A DNA stretch of 64,000 nucleotides from Lachnospiraceae bacterium Zagget2 (GTDB taxonomy: Bacteria > Bacillota > Clostridia > Lachnospirales > Lachnospiraceae), in the NCBI GenBank assembly GCA_001941045.1, contig MSHD01000012.1:36937-100936 (forward strand). The letters run 5' to 3'. The notes beneath the pieces are model-generated. The model ran no database searches. It was not told where the DNA came from and was given only the letters and a program-made list of their open reading frames with translations. This document shows, piece after piece, positions 16,916-26,600 of this stretch. The translations under genes and the position numbers were made by a program. Numbering within the stretch: the first letter of the stretch is position 1; each line of letters starts with the position of its first letter.

Positions 16916-17923
16916 CTACTCATACTTCTGTTCCTTTGTCACAAAGGCGAGCTGCCGATACTCACGCTCACCAATCACATGTGAGAGGCCTCTCGCCACG
17001 CTGAGCTCCGGCTCCTCATCAACCGTAACACGAATCCCCGTCTTCTCCTGAAGCAGTTCATCCATTCTGTGAATTCTGGCGGAACCTCCCGTCAGATAAA
17101 TGCCGTTTTTGATAATGTCCACACCCAGCTCGGGCGGCGTACGCTCAAGAATCGTCTTCACCGCATCCATGATCACGTTCAGCTGATCGCGAATCGAATC
17201 ATAGACAAAGGAGGCTGTGATCTCCAGCATCTGCGGCAGACCGACCACCATATTACGGCCGCAGATCTGCATCGTCGATTCCTCCGGAGCGACCGCGCTG
17301 GCCAGTTCTTTCTTGATATTTTCTGCGGTCTTGCTGCCAATATAGAAATTGTGTTCCTTGCGGATTGCATTCTGAATCGCGTCATCGATCGAGCGCCCGC
17401 CTGTCTGAATCAGACGGCTGATCACGATGCCGCCAAGAGACAGCACGGAAATCTCCGTTGTCTCCGCTCCAATGTCCACAATCAGCACGCCCTGCGCCTC
17501 ACGCACATTGATCCCAAGGCCCAGACCTGCTGCCACAGGCTTATCCACGAGATAAACCGTGCGCGGCTTCAAGGTCGAATCCTGAATCAGTGTCGTAAAG
17601 ATCCGCTCCTGCATGTCGGTCGGAAGCGCCACAAAATATTCCGCACCCTTGAGCTGCCCCTTCGTCGTGCTCTCCAGAAAGCTCTTCAGAAATGTCTGCA
17701 TATTGCTGATACTCGCCAGGTTCCCATAAGACATCGGGCTGGATACCTGAATATTCGCCGGCGCTTTTTCGTACATGGCGTAGGCCTCGTCCCCATATGC
17801 CAGCATCTCATCCTTTTCCATCACAGCGACCATGTTGTGCTGCATCAGGCAGGTATCCATCTCCCTGTGATAGATCTTCAGATTATAGGAACCAAAATCG
17901 CAGCCAAAGCAATGATTGTTCAT
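16916..17923 (-). CDS. mreB: Rod shape-determining actin homologue MreB (divergent)
   Basis: MreB forms membrane-bound filaments that direct lateral wall synthesis. The 335-residue protein keeps the actin-fold motifs: connect/phosphate-2 in VDIGAETTEISV and adenosine in LTGGSARIHRMDELL. Other blocks are PVAAGLGLGINV and TGGRSIDDAIQNAIR. The phosphate-1 loop reads DFGSYNLKIY rather than the common DLGTANTLIY, so it is a divergent MreB or Mbl-like copy. It lies 19 bases after radC and is the first of mreBCD. Confidence 0.9.
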   Translation of the reverse strand: MNNHCFGCDFGSYNLKIYHREMDTCLMQHNMVAVMEKDEMLAYGDEAYAMYEKAPANIQVSSPMSYGNLASISNMQTFLKSFLESTTKGQLKGAEYFVALPTDMQERIFTTLIQDSTLKPRTVYLVDKPVAAGLGLGINVREAQGVLIVDIGAETTEISVLSLGGIVISRLIQTGGRSIDDAIQNAIRKEHNFYIGSKTAENIKKELASAVAPEESTMQICGRNMVVGLPQMLEITASFVYDSIRDQLNVIMDAVKTILERTPPELGVDIIKNGIYLTGGSARIHRMDELLQEKTGIRVTVDEEPELSVARGLSHVIGEREYRQLAFVTKEQKYE

Positions 17924-17942
17924 GGTATATCCCTCTTTCCCT

Positions 17943-18677
17943 TTATAGGTAATGTTCTTCGCGGAGGCTTACATAGGAGCGCTCCCCGATAATAATATGA
18001 TCCGCCAGCCCGATACCGATGCATTCTCCCGCCTGCGCGATGCGCTTCGTTGCCCGGATATCCTCCGCGCTCGGCGTCGCATCGCCGCTTGGGTGATTGT
18101 GCAGAAGAATGATCTGCACTGCACGGGCCGATAAGGCCTCAATAAAAATCTCCCGCGCCGACAGCATCGACGCGTTCACTGTGCCGCGGAACAAATACTT
18201 TTCCCGAAGCAGCCTGCCCTTCTGATCGAGCATCAGAAGAAGCAGCGTCTCCTGCTCCTCATGGCGCAGGTCTTCCATATAATAATCCGCCACCTCGGAA
18301 GCCATGCGGAAATATCTCCCCTCTCCGGCCTCCTCGCGCGCCATGCGTCTGGCAATTTCCAGCAGACACTTCAGCTGGACCGCCTTCACCATCCCGATCC
18401 CCTTCACAAGCGAAAGCTCTTCGAGACTCAGTCTGCGAAGACCTGTAAAACCTTCCCGCTCCGGCACCAGCCGCAGGATATCTCCGGCAAGTTCAAGTAC
18501 GCTCCGTCCCTTCGCGCCGGTGCGCAGAATCACCGCCAGGAGATCCCGGTTTGACAGGGACTGTGCTCCATAGCGTCTGCAGCGCTCGTAAGGGCGATCC
18601 TCCTCGGGCAACTCGTGAAATCTTTCGTTTATACTGCATAACCTCCGTCCGTATTTTTCCCTCTCCGGACACCCCAC
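17943..18677 (-). CDS. radC: RadC/JAB-domain protein
   Basis: This protein belongs to the RadC family, once thought to be DNA-repair factors but of unsettled function. It has a helix-hairpin-helix region (LSLEELSLVKGIGMVKAVQL, about 85-105) and a JAMM-type metal site (LLHNHPSGDATPSAED). The radC-mreB linkage is very common in Firmicutes. The start is uncertain. The GTG at 18677 has no Shine-Dalgarno sequence and lies just past a consensus extended -10 (TGATATAAT, 18689-18697). CGGAGG stands 9 bases before an in-frame ATA at 18630-18632. The family usually begins close to the ELPEED motif, so a slightly shorter protein is possible. Confidence 0.88.
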   Translation of the reverse strand: MGCPEREKYGRRLCSINERFHELPEEDRPYERCRRYGAQSLSNRDLLAVILRTGAKGRSVLELAGDILRLVPEREGFTGLRRLSLEELSLVKGIGMVKAVQLKCLLEIARRMAREEAGEGRYFRMASEVADYYMEDLRHEEQETLLLLMLDQKGRLLREKYLFRGTVNASMLSAREIFIEALSARAVQIILLHNHPSGDATPSAEDIRATKRIAQAGECIGIGLADHIIIGERSYVSLREEHYL

Positions 18678-18694
18678 AGGTTACGCGTATTATA

Positions 18695-18949
18695 TCAGAT
18701 CCATCTGTAAATCAGTATCGCCAGCACAATACCGATGATACTGGCGAGCGTGATCTGAATACTCAGGCCAAAGGTCAGGACTATCAGGCCGAGGGACAGA
18801 ACAATCGGTTCTTCCAGGCCAAAACTCTGTCCATAGTTTAACCAGGAAAGCCCCGGCACATTTGCGGCCATATTTCCTATAAAACTGCCCAGCACGACTC
18901 CCGCCAGTATAAGCAGAAGAAGCGTCCAGCCGTTCTTTGATCCCTTCAT
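18695..18949 (-). CDS. DUF4321-like small membrane protein
   Basis: This is an 84-residue protein with two long hydrophobic segments (about 9-28 and 48-82) separated by NMAANVPGLSWLNYGQSFG. Size, topology and the position next to radC-mreB fit the DUF4321 family of Firmicutes, whose function is unknown. GGAGGA precedes the ATG. It may be the first gene of the radC-mre-min-rod transcript, because a promoter-like sequence lies 37 bases upstream. Confidence 0.75.
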   Translation of the reverse strand: MKGSKNGWTLLLLILAGVVLGSFIGNMAANVPGLSWLNYGQSFGLEEPIVLSLGLIVLTFGLSIQITLASIIGIVLAILIYRWI

Positions 18950-18979
18950 TTGTATCCTCCATGCTTTGAAACCCTAGTA

Positions 18980-20581
18980 TTATCCATGATACCACGGCGC
19001 ATATTTTTTTGCAATGAATTCTGAAATCTTTAATCCGTCCATCGCAGCCGAGGTGATGCCCCCGGCATAACCTGCGCCTTCTCCGCAGGGATAGAGTCCA
19101 CGGATCTCACTTTCCAGGTTTTCGCCGCGCAGAATGCGAAGCGGCGAGGAAGTGCGGCTCTCCACACCGCAGAGCGTCGCGTCCGGGCGGGCAAAGCCAT
19201 GAATCAGAGAATCGCAGCCGCGGATTCCCTCCTCAAGCGCCTGCGAAAGAGCGGGCGGAAAGACAGAACGCACATCGCCGAGCGTATACCCGCCGCAGAC
19301 ACAGGGTTCCACATCCCCCAGGCTCCCGGAAGGCACATTCTGACAGAAATCCGAGAAAAGCTGCACCGGCACCCTGCCCTCTCCGAGACGATATGCCGCG
19401 CGCTCCAGCCTTCTTTGAAACTCCACGCCGGAGAGCACATCGTCTCCCGGGAAATCCTGTGGCGTCACAGTCACAATCATCGCGCTGTTCGCGTTTTTCC
19501 CGTCACGGGCCTGATAACTCATACCGTTGACCGCCAGCAGACCTTCCTCCGAGGAGGCGTTCACAACCCAGCCGCCCGGACACATGCAGAAGGAGTAGAC
19601 TCCCCTGCCGTCGCCGGCCCGCCGCGTCACCTTATAAGATGCTGCCGGAAGAAAAGACGGATAATCCGGGCCATACTGACTCCGGTTAATCATCTCCTGC
19701 GGATGTTCGATGCGAACGCCGACCGCAAAGGATTTGGGCTGCATCGGTATATCGCGGTTTCTGAGCATGGCAAAGGTATCGCGCGCGCTGTGACCGACTG
19801 CGAGCACAAGCTGCTCCGCCTCAAGGAACTCTTCTTTTCCATGACTCTGCACGTTAAGTCCGCAGATCCCGCCATCCTGAATCCGGATATCCGTGACCAG
19901 CGCTCCAAAACGCACTTCTCCGCCATTTCTCTCGATCTCTTCCCGCAGCCACGTCACAATCCCGACCAGAAGATCCGTGCCCAGATGCGGCCTGTGCTCA
20001 TAGAGGATCTCCTCCGGCGCTCCGGCCTCCACGAAGATCTCCAGCACCTTCCGGTTTCGCCCCGCCGCATCCTTGACAAGCGTGTTCAGCTTGCCATCGG
20101 AAAATGTTCCGGCGCCGCCCTCGCCAAACTGCACGTTTGACCGGGTATCCAGCTCGCCGCTCTCCCAGAAATGCCGGACTGTGCGCGCACGATCCGCTGC
20201 GCGCTCGCCGCGCTCCAGGACAAGCGGCGCGTAGCCTGCCCGCGAAAGCTGAAGCGCACAGAAAAGCCCCGCCGGTCCCGCACCGATGATAACCGGGCGA
20301 TGACGCAGTGGCTCTGTCCCCGGCTCCGGAAACTGATAGCGTACACGCTCTGCGCGCTTCACCTGTGCAGGCGCGCGCCGCAGCACCATTTTTTCCCGCT
20401 TTACCTCTGCGTCGATCAGGTAGACATATTTCAGTTCCCCGCCGCGCGCATCCAGAGAACGGCGGACAAGCTCATAGCGAATCAGCTCTTCCGGACGAAT
20501 CCGAAGCGTTTTTATGATTTTTTCTTTCAGCTCCCCCGGCGTGTGCGTAACCGGAAGCTTCAGGTCCCGAATGGTCAGCAT
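18980..20581 (-). CDS. FAD-dependent oxidoreductase, COG2509 type
   Basis: This 533-residue flavoprotein belongs to a family of uncharacterised FAD-dependent dehydrogenases found across Firmicutes. A small N-terminal alpha/beta domain (about 1-85) precedes the dinucleotide-binding motif VIIGAGPAGLFCALQLSRAG. FGEGGAGTFSDGKLNT, GHSARDTFAM and the C-terminal FAD motif GLYPCGEGAGYAGGITSAAMDG follow. The ATG at 20581 is supported by AGAGGAAGAG upstream and by its 2-base distance from the stop of the preceding flavoprotein gene; a longer frame to 20647 would overlap that gene by 64 bases. The substrate is unknown. Confidence 0.87.
   Translation of the reverse strand: MLTIRDLKLPVTHTPGELKEKIIKTLRIRPEELIRYELVRRSLDARGGELKYVYLIDAEVKREKMVLRRAPAQVKRAERVRYQFPEPGTEPLRHRPVIIGAGPAGLFCALQLSRAGYAPLVLERGERAADRARTVRHFWESGELDTRSNVQFGEGGAGTFSDGKLNTLVKDAAGRNRKVLEIFVEAGAPEEILYEHRPHLGTDLLVGIVTWLREEIERNGGEVRFGALVTDIRIQDGGICGLNVQSHGKEEFLEAEQLVLAVGHSARDTFAMLRNRDIPMQPKSFAVGVRIEHPQEMINRSQYGPDYPSFLPAASYKVTRRAGDGRGVYSFCMCPGGWVVNASSEEGLLAVNGMSYQARDGKNANSAMIVTVTPQDFPGDDVLSGVEFQRRLERAAYRLGEGRVPVQLFSDFCQNVPSGSLGDVEPCVCGGYTLGDVRSVFPPALSQALEEGIRGCDSLIHGFARPDATLCGVESRTSSPLRILRGENLESEIRGLYPCGEGAGYAGGITSAAMDGLKISEFIAKKYAPWYHG
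18986..19014 (-). promoter_or_regulatory. Probable promoter for the DUF4321-radC-mre-min-rod run
   Basis: Minus-strand TTGCAA (19009-19014) and TATCAT (18986-18991) are separated by 17 bases. The element overlaps the last codons of the upstream FAD-dependent oxidoreductase gene and lies about 37 bases before the DUF4321-like start codon. Confidence 0.5.
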
Positions 20582-20583
20582 CG

Positions 20584-21813
20584 TCAACTCTTCCTCTTCT
20601 GTCCCGCCGCAGATTTGCCGGCCAGATATCCGCTCGTCCAGGCCCACTGCAGATTATAACCGCCGCAGGCTCCGTCCACATCAAGCAGCTCACCGGCAAG
20701 ATACAACCCCGGCGTGAAAGAGGACTCCATGGAAATCCCTTTAAGCTCTCCGAGCGGCACGCCTCCCGCGCAGACCTGCGCATGATCGAAGCCAAGACTT
20801 TTCACGACATGGAAGCCCAGACGCCGGATCTGCAGCGCAAGCACCAGGCTCTCTTTTTCCGTCCACCTGGCGCCGCACTTCTGCGTGGAGATACCCGCCC
20901 GCTCCAGGAAATAGCGGGAAAGTTTCTCCGGAAATACGCCGAGCAGCAGCTCCGCTCCGCATCTGTTTGGCAGCGAATGCATCCGCTCCGTCAGCATCCG
21001 TTCCATCTCCACCCCCGGAAGCTCCGGCCAGAAATCGAGCTGAATCTCACAGCTTTTTCCTTCCGCAAGCGCTGCAGATGCGTAACGGCTGGCCTGAAAA
21101 ATGGGAATGCCGGACAGACCATAGGAAGTAAACTGAACTTCTCCGGTATCCTGATATTCTTTCGAACCGACACGCAATGTCACGAGAGCCTCCGCACGCA
21201 CGCCGGCAAGCTTCCCGCAGTCCTGCTCCGCCACAACGAGACCGGTCAGCGCAGGGAATGGGCCTGTCACGGAATGCCCCAGCGCCTCTGCAAAGCGATA
21301 ACCATCCCCGTCTGAGCCGGTCTCCGGCGCCGCCTTTGATCCGCAGGCGAGGACAAGTGCGTCGCCCTCATAAGTCCAGCTGTCTGTCTTCGCCAGAAAA
21401 TGACTGTTTTTTCGCTCTATTTCCTTTATCGTGGTGTTGCAGGCCAGTTTCACACGCAGGCGTTCCGCTTCCAGCCGCAGCACGCTCGCAATCGACGAAG
21501 CCTGCCCGCTCGCCGGATAGAGCCAGCCCTCCCTCTCCTTCACACCAATGCCAAGCCGTTCGAAAAAGCGGACGGCGTCCTTCGCTGAAAATGCTGCCAG
21601 CGCCTGTGCGGTAAATGCAGGAGCTCCGCCGCGATAACTCTCCGGGTGCTGATACAGGTTCGTAAAATTGCAGCGTCCGTTTCCCGTGACAAGCAGCTTT
21701 TTCCCAACCGTTTTATTTTTCTCGATGAGCGTGACCTTCGCTCCGTTCTCCGCTGCGGCGATCGCCGCCATGAGGCCGGACGCGCCGCCGCCGATAACCA
21801 GTACCTGTTTCAT
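20584..21813 (-). CDS. BaiN/RdsA-family NAD(P)/FAD-dependent oxidoreductase
   Basis: This 409-residue protein belongs to the HI0933/COG2081 flavoprotein family. It opens with the Rossmann motif VLVIGGGASGLMAAIAAAENG and the family hallmark GKKLLVTGNGRCNFTN. The C-terminus has GLYLAGELLDVDGACGGYNL. Some relatives in bile-acid-converting Clostridia are called BaiN, but no bai genes are seen here, so a bile-acid role should not be assumed. It is preceded by a 101-residue unknown (3-base gap) and followed by a second flavoprotein (2-base gap), so all three are translated from one message. Confidence 0.87.
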   Translation of the reverse strand: MKQVLVIGGGASGLMAAIAAAENGAKVTLIEKNKTVGKKLLVTGNGRCNFTNLYQHPESYRGGAPAFTAQALAAFSAKDAVRFFERLGIGVKEREGWLYPASGQASSIASVLRLEAERLRVKLACNTTIKEIERKNSHFLAKTDSWTYEGDALVLACGSKAAPETGSDGDGYRFAEALGHSVTGPFPALTGLVVAEQDCGKLAGVRAEALVTLRVGSKEYQDTGEVQFTSYGLSGIPIFQASRYASAALAEGKSCEIQLDFWPELPGVEMERMLTERMHSLPNRCGAELLLGVFPEKLSRYFLERAGISTQKCGARWTEKESLVLALQIRRLGFHVVKSLGFDHAQVCAGGVPLGELKGISMESSFTPGLYLAGELLDVDGACGGYNLQWAWTSGYLAGKSAAGQKRKS

Positions 21814-21816
21814 CTT

Positions 21817-22122
21817 CTAATTCTCATACAGCGCCCGGTTCGCCACGGTGTAACCGACCGGCAGATCCGGCTTTGCCTCCTGTATCCGTGCAAGCAAATC
21901 CCGCGCTTCCTCCATACTCTCAAACTGGAACATCTCTTTCTTTCCATCTTCAGTAACAACGATGACGCGTCCGATCTCCGTCTGATAACTGCCGCAGCAG
22001 AGTTTCGAATTGACATCTTCATGCTGGAGATAAGCCCAGCGCAGCTCATCAAGCGGCAATTCGCAGCTCTTCAGAAGCTTTCGATAAAGAATCTTTCCGT
22101 CTTCTACCCTGATATTCGCCAT
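21817..22122 (-). CDS. Hypothetical protein, 101 residues
   Basis: I do not recognise this protein. It is soluble, with a predicted beta-rich pattern (IRVEDGKILYRK; IGRVIVVTEDGKKEMFQFES) and a C-terminal helix (MEEARDLLARIQEA). It contains an adjacent Cys-Cys pair in KLCCGSY and a conserved-looking tail ANRALYEN. The start at 22122 is fixed by GGAGG; the longer frame to 22236 runs back into the PLP-enzyme gene. Position between a PLP-dependent enzyme and a flavoprotein gene suggests a link to redox or sulfur metabolism, but that is only inference. Confidence 0.75.
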   Translation of the reverse strand: MANIRVEDGKILYRKLLKSCELPLDELRWAYLQHEDVNSKLCCGSYQTEIGRVIVVTEDGKKEMFQFESMEEARDLLARIQEAKPDLPVGYTVANRALYEN

Positions 22123-22160
22123 TTCAAAGTCCTCCTTCTTTTTCCATAATTCTGTCCCGA

Positions 22161-23444
22161 TCAGGGAAGCGTCGCAAGTCCCTGTTCCTTCAGCTTCTGC
22201 AAAGACATCAGTATCCCGAACTTTGCGTGCTCCCATGTCAGTCCGCCCTGGAAATAGACAGCGTAGGGCGGCCGGATCGGGCCGTCCGCGGAGAGTTCGA
22301 TCGAGGAGCCCTGCACAAAGGCTCCCGCCGCCATGATCACGTCGCTGTCGTAGCCCGGCATCGCCCAGGGTTCGGGCGTCACATAGCTGTCCACCGGAGC
22401 GGCCGCCTGGATGCCCTGACAGAAGGCAATCACACCCTCCGGCGTGCCGAAGGTGATCGCCTGGATGATATCGTGGCGGCTCTCCTTTCCATCCGGCAGC
22501 ACCGCGAAACCAAGTCTTTCATAAAGATTGGCCGCGAAAACCGCTCCCTTCAGGGCGCCCGCAGTCACCGTCGGCGCGAGGAAAAAGCCCTGATAGAAGG
22601 ACGGCATGAGTCCCAGGGAGGCGCCGACTTCTTTCCCGAGCCCGGGCGATGTCAGCCGGTACGCGCAGTTCTCCACATACTCCTCTTTTCCCACAATATA
22701 GCCGCCCGTCGGTGCGAGCCCGCCGCCCGGATTCTTGATAAGCGAACCAACCGTGAGATCCGCTCCGACATCGCCTGGCTCGATCCGCTCGACGAATTCG
22801 CCGTAGCAGTTATCCACCATGCAGATGATATCCGGCCTGATGGACTTCACGAAAGCAATCGCCTCGCCGATCTCTCCCACGGACAGCGTGCGCCGCGTCT
22901 GATAACCCTTCGAGCGCTGGATATGCACCATCTTCGTGTGCTCGCCAATCGCGGCGCGAATGCCCTCATAGTCGAAGCTGCTGTCAGAGAGCAGGTCGAC
23001 CTGCCGGTAGCTGACGCCGTACTCCGCGAGGCTCCCCTTTCCCGGACGGATGCCGATGACCTCCTCCAGCGTATCGTAAGGCCTGCCGGAGATCGCCAGC
23101 AGCTCGTCCCCCGGCCGCAGATTCGCCGAGAGCGCGACCGCCAATGCATGCGTCCCGCAGGTGATCTGCGGCCGTACCAGCCCTGCCTCCGTGTGAAAGA
23201 CCTCCGCGTAGACCTTTTCCAGCGTATCACGCCCGATGTCATTGTAGCCATAGCCGCTCGAACTGCCCAGGCAGGCCTCGCTGACGCGGTTTCGCTGCAT
23301 CGCGCCGAGGACCTTGAGCTGATTGTACTCCGCCGTCTCATCGATTGCGGCAAAACGCTCTTTCAATTCTGCCTCAACCTGCTGTCCATAGGCCCAGACC
23401 TCACGGTCTACGCCCATGGAGGCATATATTTCTTCCAGATCCAT
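22161..23444 (-). CDS. Methionine gamma-lyase-like / aluminium-resistance-family PLP protein
   Basis: This 427-residue protein belongs to the fold-type I PLP family annotated as methionine gamma-lyase family or aluminium resistance protein (COG4100). It has SSSGYGYNDIGRDTLE near the N-terminus and the substrate/PLP region TCGTHALAVALSANLRPGD. MVDNCYGEFVE contains the PLP-binding Asp, and GSLIKNPGGGLAPTGGY the Schiff-base lysine. The true reaction in this family is not settled. It is the first gene after a good promoter and heads the flavoprotein unit. Confidence 0.88.
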   Translation of the reverse strand: MDLEEIYASMGVDREVWAYGQQVEAELKERFAAIDETAEYNQLKVLGAMQRNRVSEACLGSSSGYGYNDIGRDTLEKVYAEVFHTEAGLVRPQITCGTHALAVALSANLRPGDELLAISGRPYDTLEEVIGIRPGKGSLAEYGVSYRQVDLLSDSSFDYEGIRAAIGEHTKMVHIQRSKGYQTRRTLSVGEIGEAIAFVKSIRPDIICMVDNCYGEFVERIEPGDVGADLTVGSLIKNPGGGLAPTGGYIVGKEEYVENCAYRLTSPGLGKEVGASLGLMPSFYQGFFLAPTVTAGALKGAVFAANLYERLGFAVLPDGKESRHDIIQAITFGTPEGVIAFCQGIQAAAPVDSYVTPEPWAMPGYDSDVIMAAGAFVQGSSIELSADGPIRPPYAVYFQGGLTWEHAKFGILMSLQKLKEQGLATLP

Positions 23445-23480
23445 CTTCCGTTCTCCTCCCGAAAGGACATTATTGTTTTT

Positions 23481-23509
23481 ATGTTATCATGCGGAAAATC
23501 GCTTTGCAA
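23481..23509 (-). promoter_or_regulatory. Sigma-A-type promoter upstream of the PLP enzyme
   Basis: Minus-strand TTGCAA (23504-23509), a 17-base spacer and TAACAT (23481-23486) lie about 37 bases before the start codon; GGGAGGAG is in the leader. It probably drives the PLP enzyme, the 101-residue protein and the two flavoproteins. Confidence 0.65.
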
Positions 23510-23522
23510 GCCGGCACGGATG

Positions 23523-23573
23523 AAAAAACAGCGGCTACGCGGGAGCCGGAAGTTCCGGTTTCCATGCAGCCGC
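23523..23573 (-). terminator. Rho-independent terminator after giant gene A
   Basis: On the minus strand a GCGGCT...AGCCGC stem (23568-23573 with 23531-23536) encloses an inner CCGGAA/TTCCGG stem and is followed by TTTTTT at 23523-23528. It lies about 64 bases past the stop of gene A and separates the surface-protein island from the metabolic genes. The rest of the 192-base gap holds only the promoter of the PLP enzyme. Confidence 0.8.
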
Positions 23574-23636
23574 CTGCATAGGGGCGATATTGCTTTCCCG
23601 CCTCTGCTTTTTTACACAATCAGGATTTTCCGGCGT

Positions 23637-26600
23637 TTACGCCGCGTCAGCCGTGTTTCCCGCATCCGCGCTCGTCGTTTCCAGACTTCGCAGCGTCAGC
23701 TTCGTTCCGTTCGCAAAGATGTTCCACGTACTGCTCTCACCCGCCGTCACCTGATAGCCCTCCAGCGTCTGGCTGAGGTTCGCGTCTGTCAGCACCGCTG
23801 TGCCCGCCGCGCCTTCGTCCAGCAGTTCGATCATGAGCGGAGTGTCAGCCTCATTGTTTACCAGCGTCGTCAGCACCTTGTTCAGCGTCGCACCCTTGAC
23901 CGTCATCGTGGAGTCCGCGTATTTCTGAATCACACCGTTGCCATATTCATTGTAGATCAGCGTCGCCGTCAGCGTGCCCTCTGTGCGCAGGCAGGCAGAG
24001 CTGTCGCCCTCCAGGAAACAAATCTGATATACATTGACATTTCCCGTCGCGCGCAAGGTTGCGCTGCCCGATATCTCAAGTGAACGCAGGCTGCTGACAT
24101 TGCCGGACACCTCAAGGTCGGATTCGACCGTCAGTACGCCCTTCGAGGAGGAACCGGAGATCGCGCTGATGTCATCACCCATACCATTGGCCGTCAGCGT
24201 ATAATTTCCGACCGCGATGCTCTTCGTCGTCTCGACGCCGTTCTTCATCGACTGCAGATCCACGCCCGCAAACTCCGTATTGCAGCGCAGCGTCACATTG
24301 CCGGAGAACTGAATGCTGTATGCATCCTTGCCGCTCACCGTCACCTTCGCGGCCTTCGTCGGCAGGGTCAGCGTTGTATAGGCTCCCTTCGTGTTCGTGA
24401 TCGCGACGTCGTCCTGCAGCGCGATCTCATAGTAAGCCTTCGTATTTGCCAGGCTGCCTATCGCGCTCACGGCCTCCTCAAATGTCAGATACTGGCTCTC
24501 CGCAAGCAGGATGCCGTTCTCGTCAAGCGTGCGAAGCGCGACCTCCATATTGGAGGAAGTCCCATACTTGATCTGCGAGCCGGACTTGTAGAGCGTACGG
24601 CTGTCATTCTCAACTCCCATGCGATCAACTGAAATTGTTGTTTCATCTACTTGATACGTATAGTCATAAGCCGGGCTGAACCAGCCGCTCTCCGCCTTCG
24701 CCGCAGCCAGGAGAGTCATCCCCTCGCAGAGCTGTGCAAAGGCCGAGCGATTGTTGTAGAGCAGGCCGATTGTGATTCCGTACCATTCGTTGTCAGCAGC
24801 TGTAACACTCTCTGCCAGCGCGACCGTCCCCGTGACGCTCAGCAGGCTGTTTCCGTTTTTGTCCTGCTTCGCCTCCAGGTAATTGTCCGCTCCGGCTATC
24901 AGCACGTTCGCCAGCTTGATCTGGCCGTCGCCGATCGTCTCCGTGCCGGCCGCGATGCGACCGCCATTCAGAGTCGTCGTGCCGCTGACGGTCACATTCT
25001 TCGCCTCGATGGATGCAGCGGTCATCGACAGCGTCTTCGCGCTGAAAGCGCCGTTTGCGCAGGAGATGGCGCTGTCGGCAAGCAGCTCTCCCTCCGCCGT
25101 GATCGTCACGCTCTTCGCCTCGAGCGAGGAGCCCGCCTCCAGATACAGATTCTTGACCGAGAGCGCGCTGTCACTGAGGTTCAGATCTGTGTCGTCTGCC
25201 AGCCGCAGGGTACCGACGCCGCTGATGCTGCTGAAGATCCCGATCGTGTCGCCTTGTAGCTGCACCGTGTCAAAGCCACTGAGTTTAGTCGAAGAACTGA
25301 GCAGGGGAACAGTACTCTTTGTACTGTACGTATCGTAATAATACCCCTGATTATAATAGGAGTCTCCAGTAGTCGCCGGCGTCCCCTGCTCCAGAAGGTA
25401 GCTGCCCTTTGAAGAGCCACTAAGCGTTGCACGTCTATTATCTAATGTACTGTTTCCGTTTAAAAGGGCCACTTTTGAAAAACCGAAATCAACTTCTCCA
25501 ACCAGGTCTTTTTCCGTCAGGCTGTAGTTTCCGGCCTTGATACTATAGCTCGTTCCATAATACCAGCCTTCCGAAGACTTCACAGCGAACAGGCCGACAT
25601 TCTCAAACACCGTATTGCAACCAAGGCTCAGTGTGGTTGGTGCAAAGAAAATCATCGCCGGTTCTCCTTCTGCCAGGCCGCTCGTGACCGTGACCTCCGC
25701 CGCCTTCGACGGCATCGCCAGGCTGCTCAGCGGTATGAGCTTTAAGATACTGTATTCCTCGTCCTTCAGATATTTGTAATAGCTGTCCACATCATCGTCC
25801 AGAGCATCCGTCACGTCACGGATACCCAGGTCGCATAGCAGCTCGATCCTGTAATACGCGCTCTTGTCCCCGATGCTGTTGATTTCGCTGACCGCGGCCG
25901 CCCAGCTCAGGAATTCCGCCTGATAAGTCGCCGTCTTGTAAGTGCTATCCGTTCCGTAACCGGTCACGCGCACCGCCAGCTGCGCATCCGCAGCCGCCAT
26001 GTAGAGACCGGAGGAGTACTTGATAAGCTGGCAATCATAAGCATCCGCGGCGTCATTCAAACGAATTGTAATGTTCTGCGTCGAGGCCATTGGCAGCACC
26101 GCCAGCTTCTGCGTCGCGACCGGCGTCGCGTCCTCTGCCACCAACAGATTCGCCACCGCGTAGTCCACCGTCATCGCTGTGTCAGCGTTATATTCATAGG
26201 GCACGATCGTCACTGTCGCGCTGTCATCAATTGATCCATTGATCTTGAGCTGCGTCTGCTTCGACTTGCTGAACCAGGTGTGCAGCGTGACCGTACCGCT
26301 GTCGATATTCGTCAGCGTCATCGCCTTCTGCGTGGAGATTGCGAGCGAATCCTTCGCGTCCACATCCGTGATCGTCACCGCATCTGCGGCGGTCAGGCTT
26401 GCATTTCCGGTACTGTCTTTCAGCGCCAGCAGCGTCACTTTTCCGTTGACCGTCACTTCCTGGCCGTTCAGCTCCAGCGTGCCTTTCGAACCGGTTACGG
26501 AGCTGAAGATGAGCTTCCCGCTCTCTCCCGCATAAGCGTCACCGGTAAAGCTCAGCGTCGTGCTGTAGCTGCCGAAGGCCACGGTAACACCACTGCTGCT

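Noticed and set aside
20584-21813. Bile-acid pathway role (baiN) for the COG2081 flavoprotein
   Set aside because: The family is broad and no other bai genes are present in the window.
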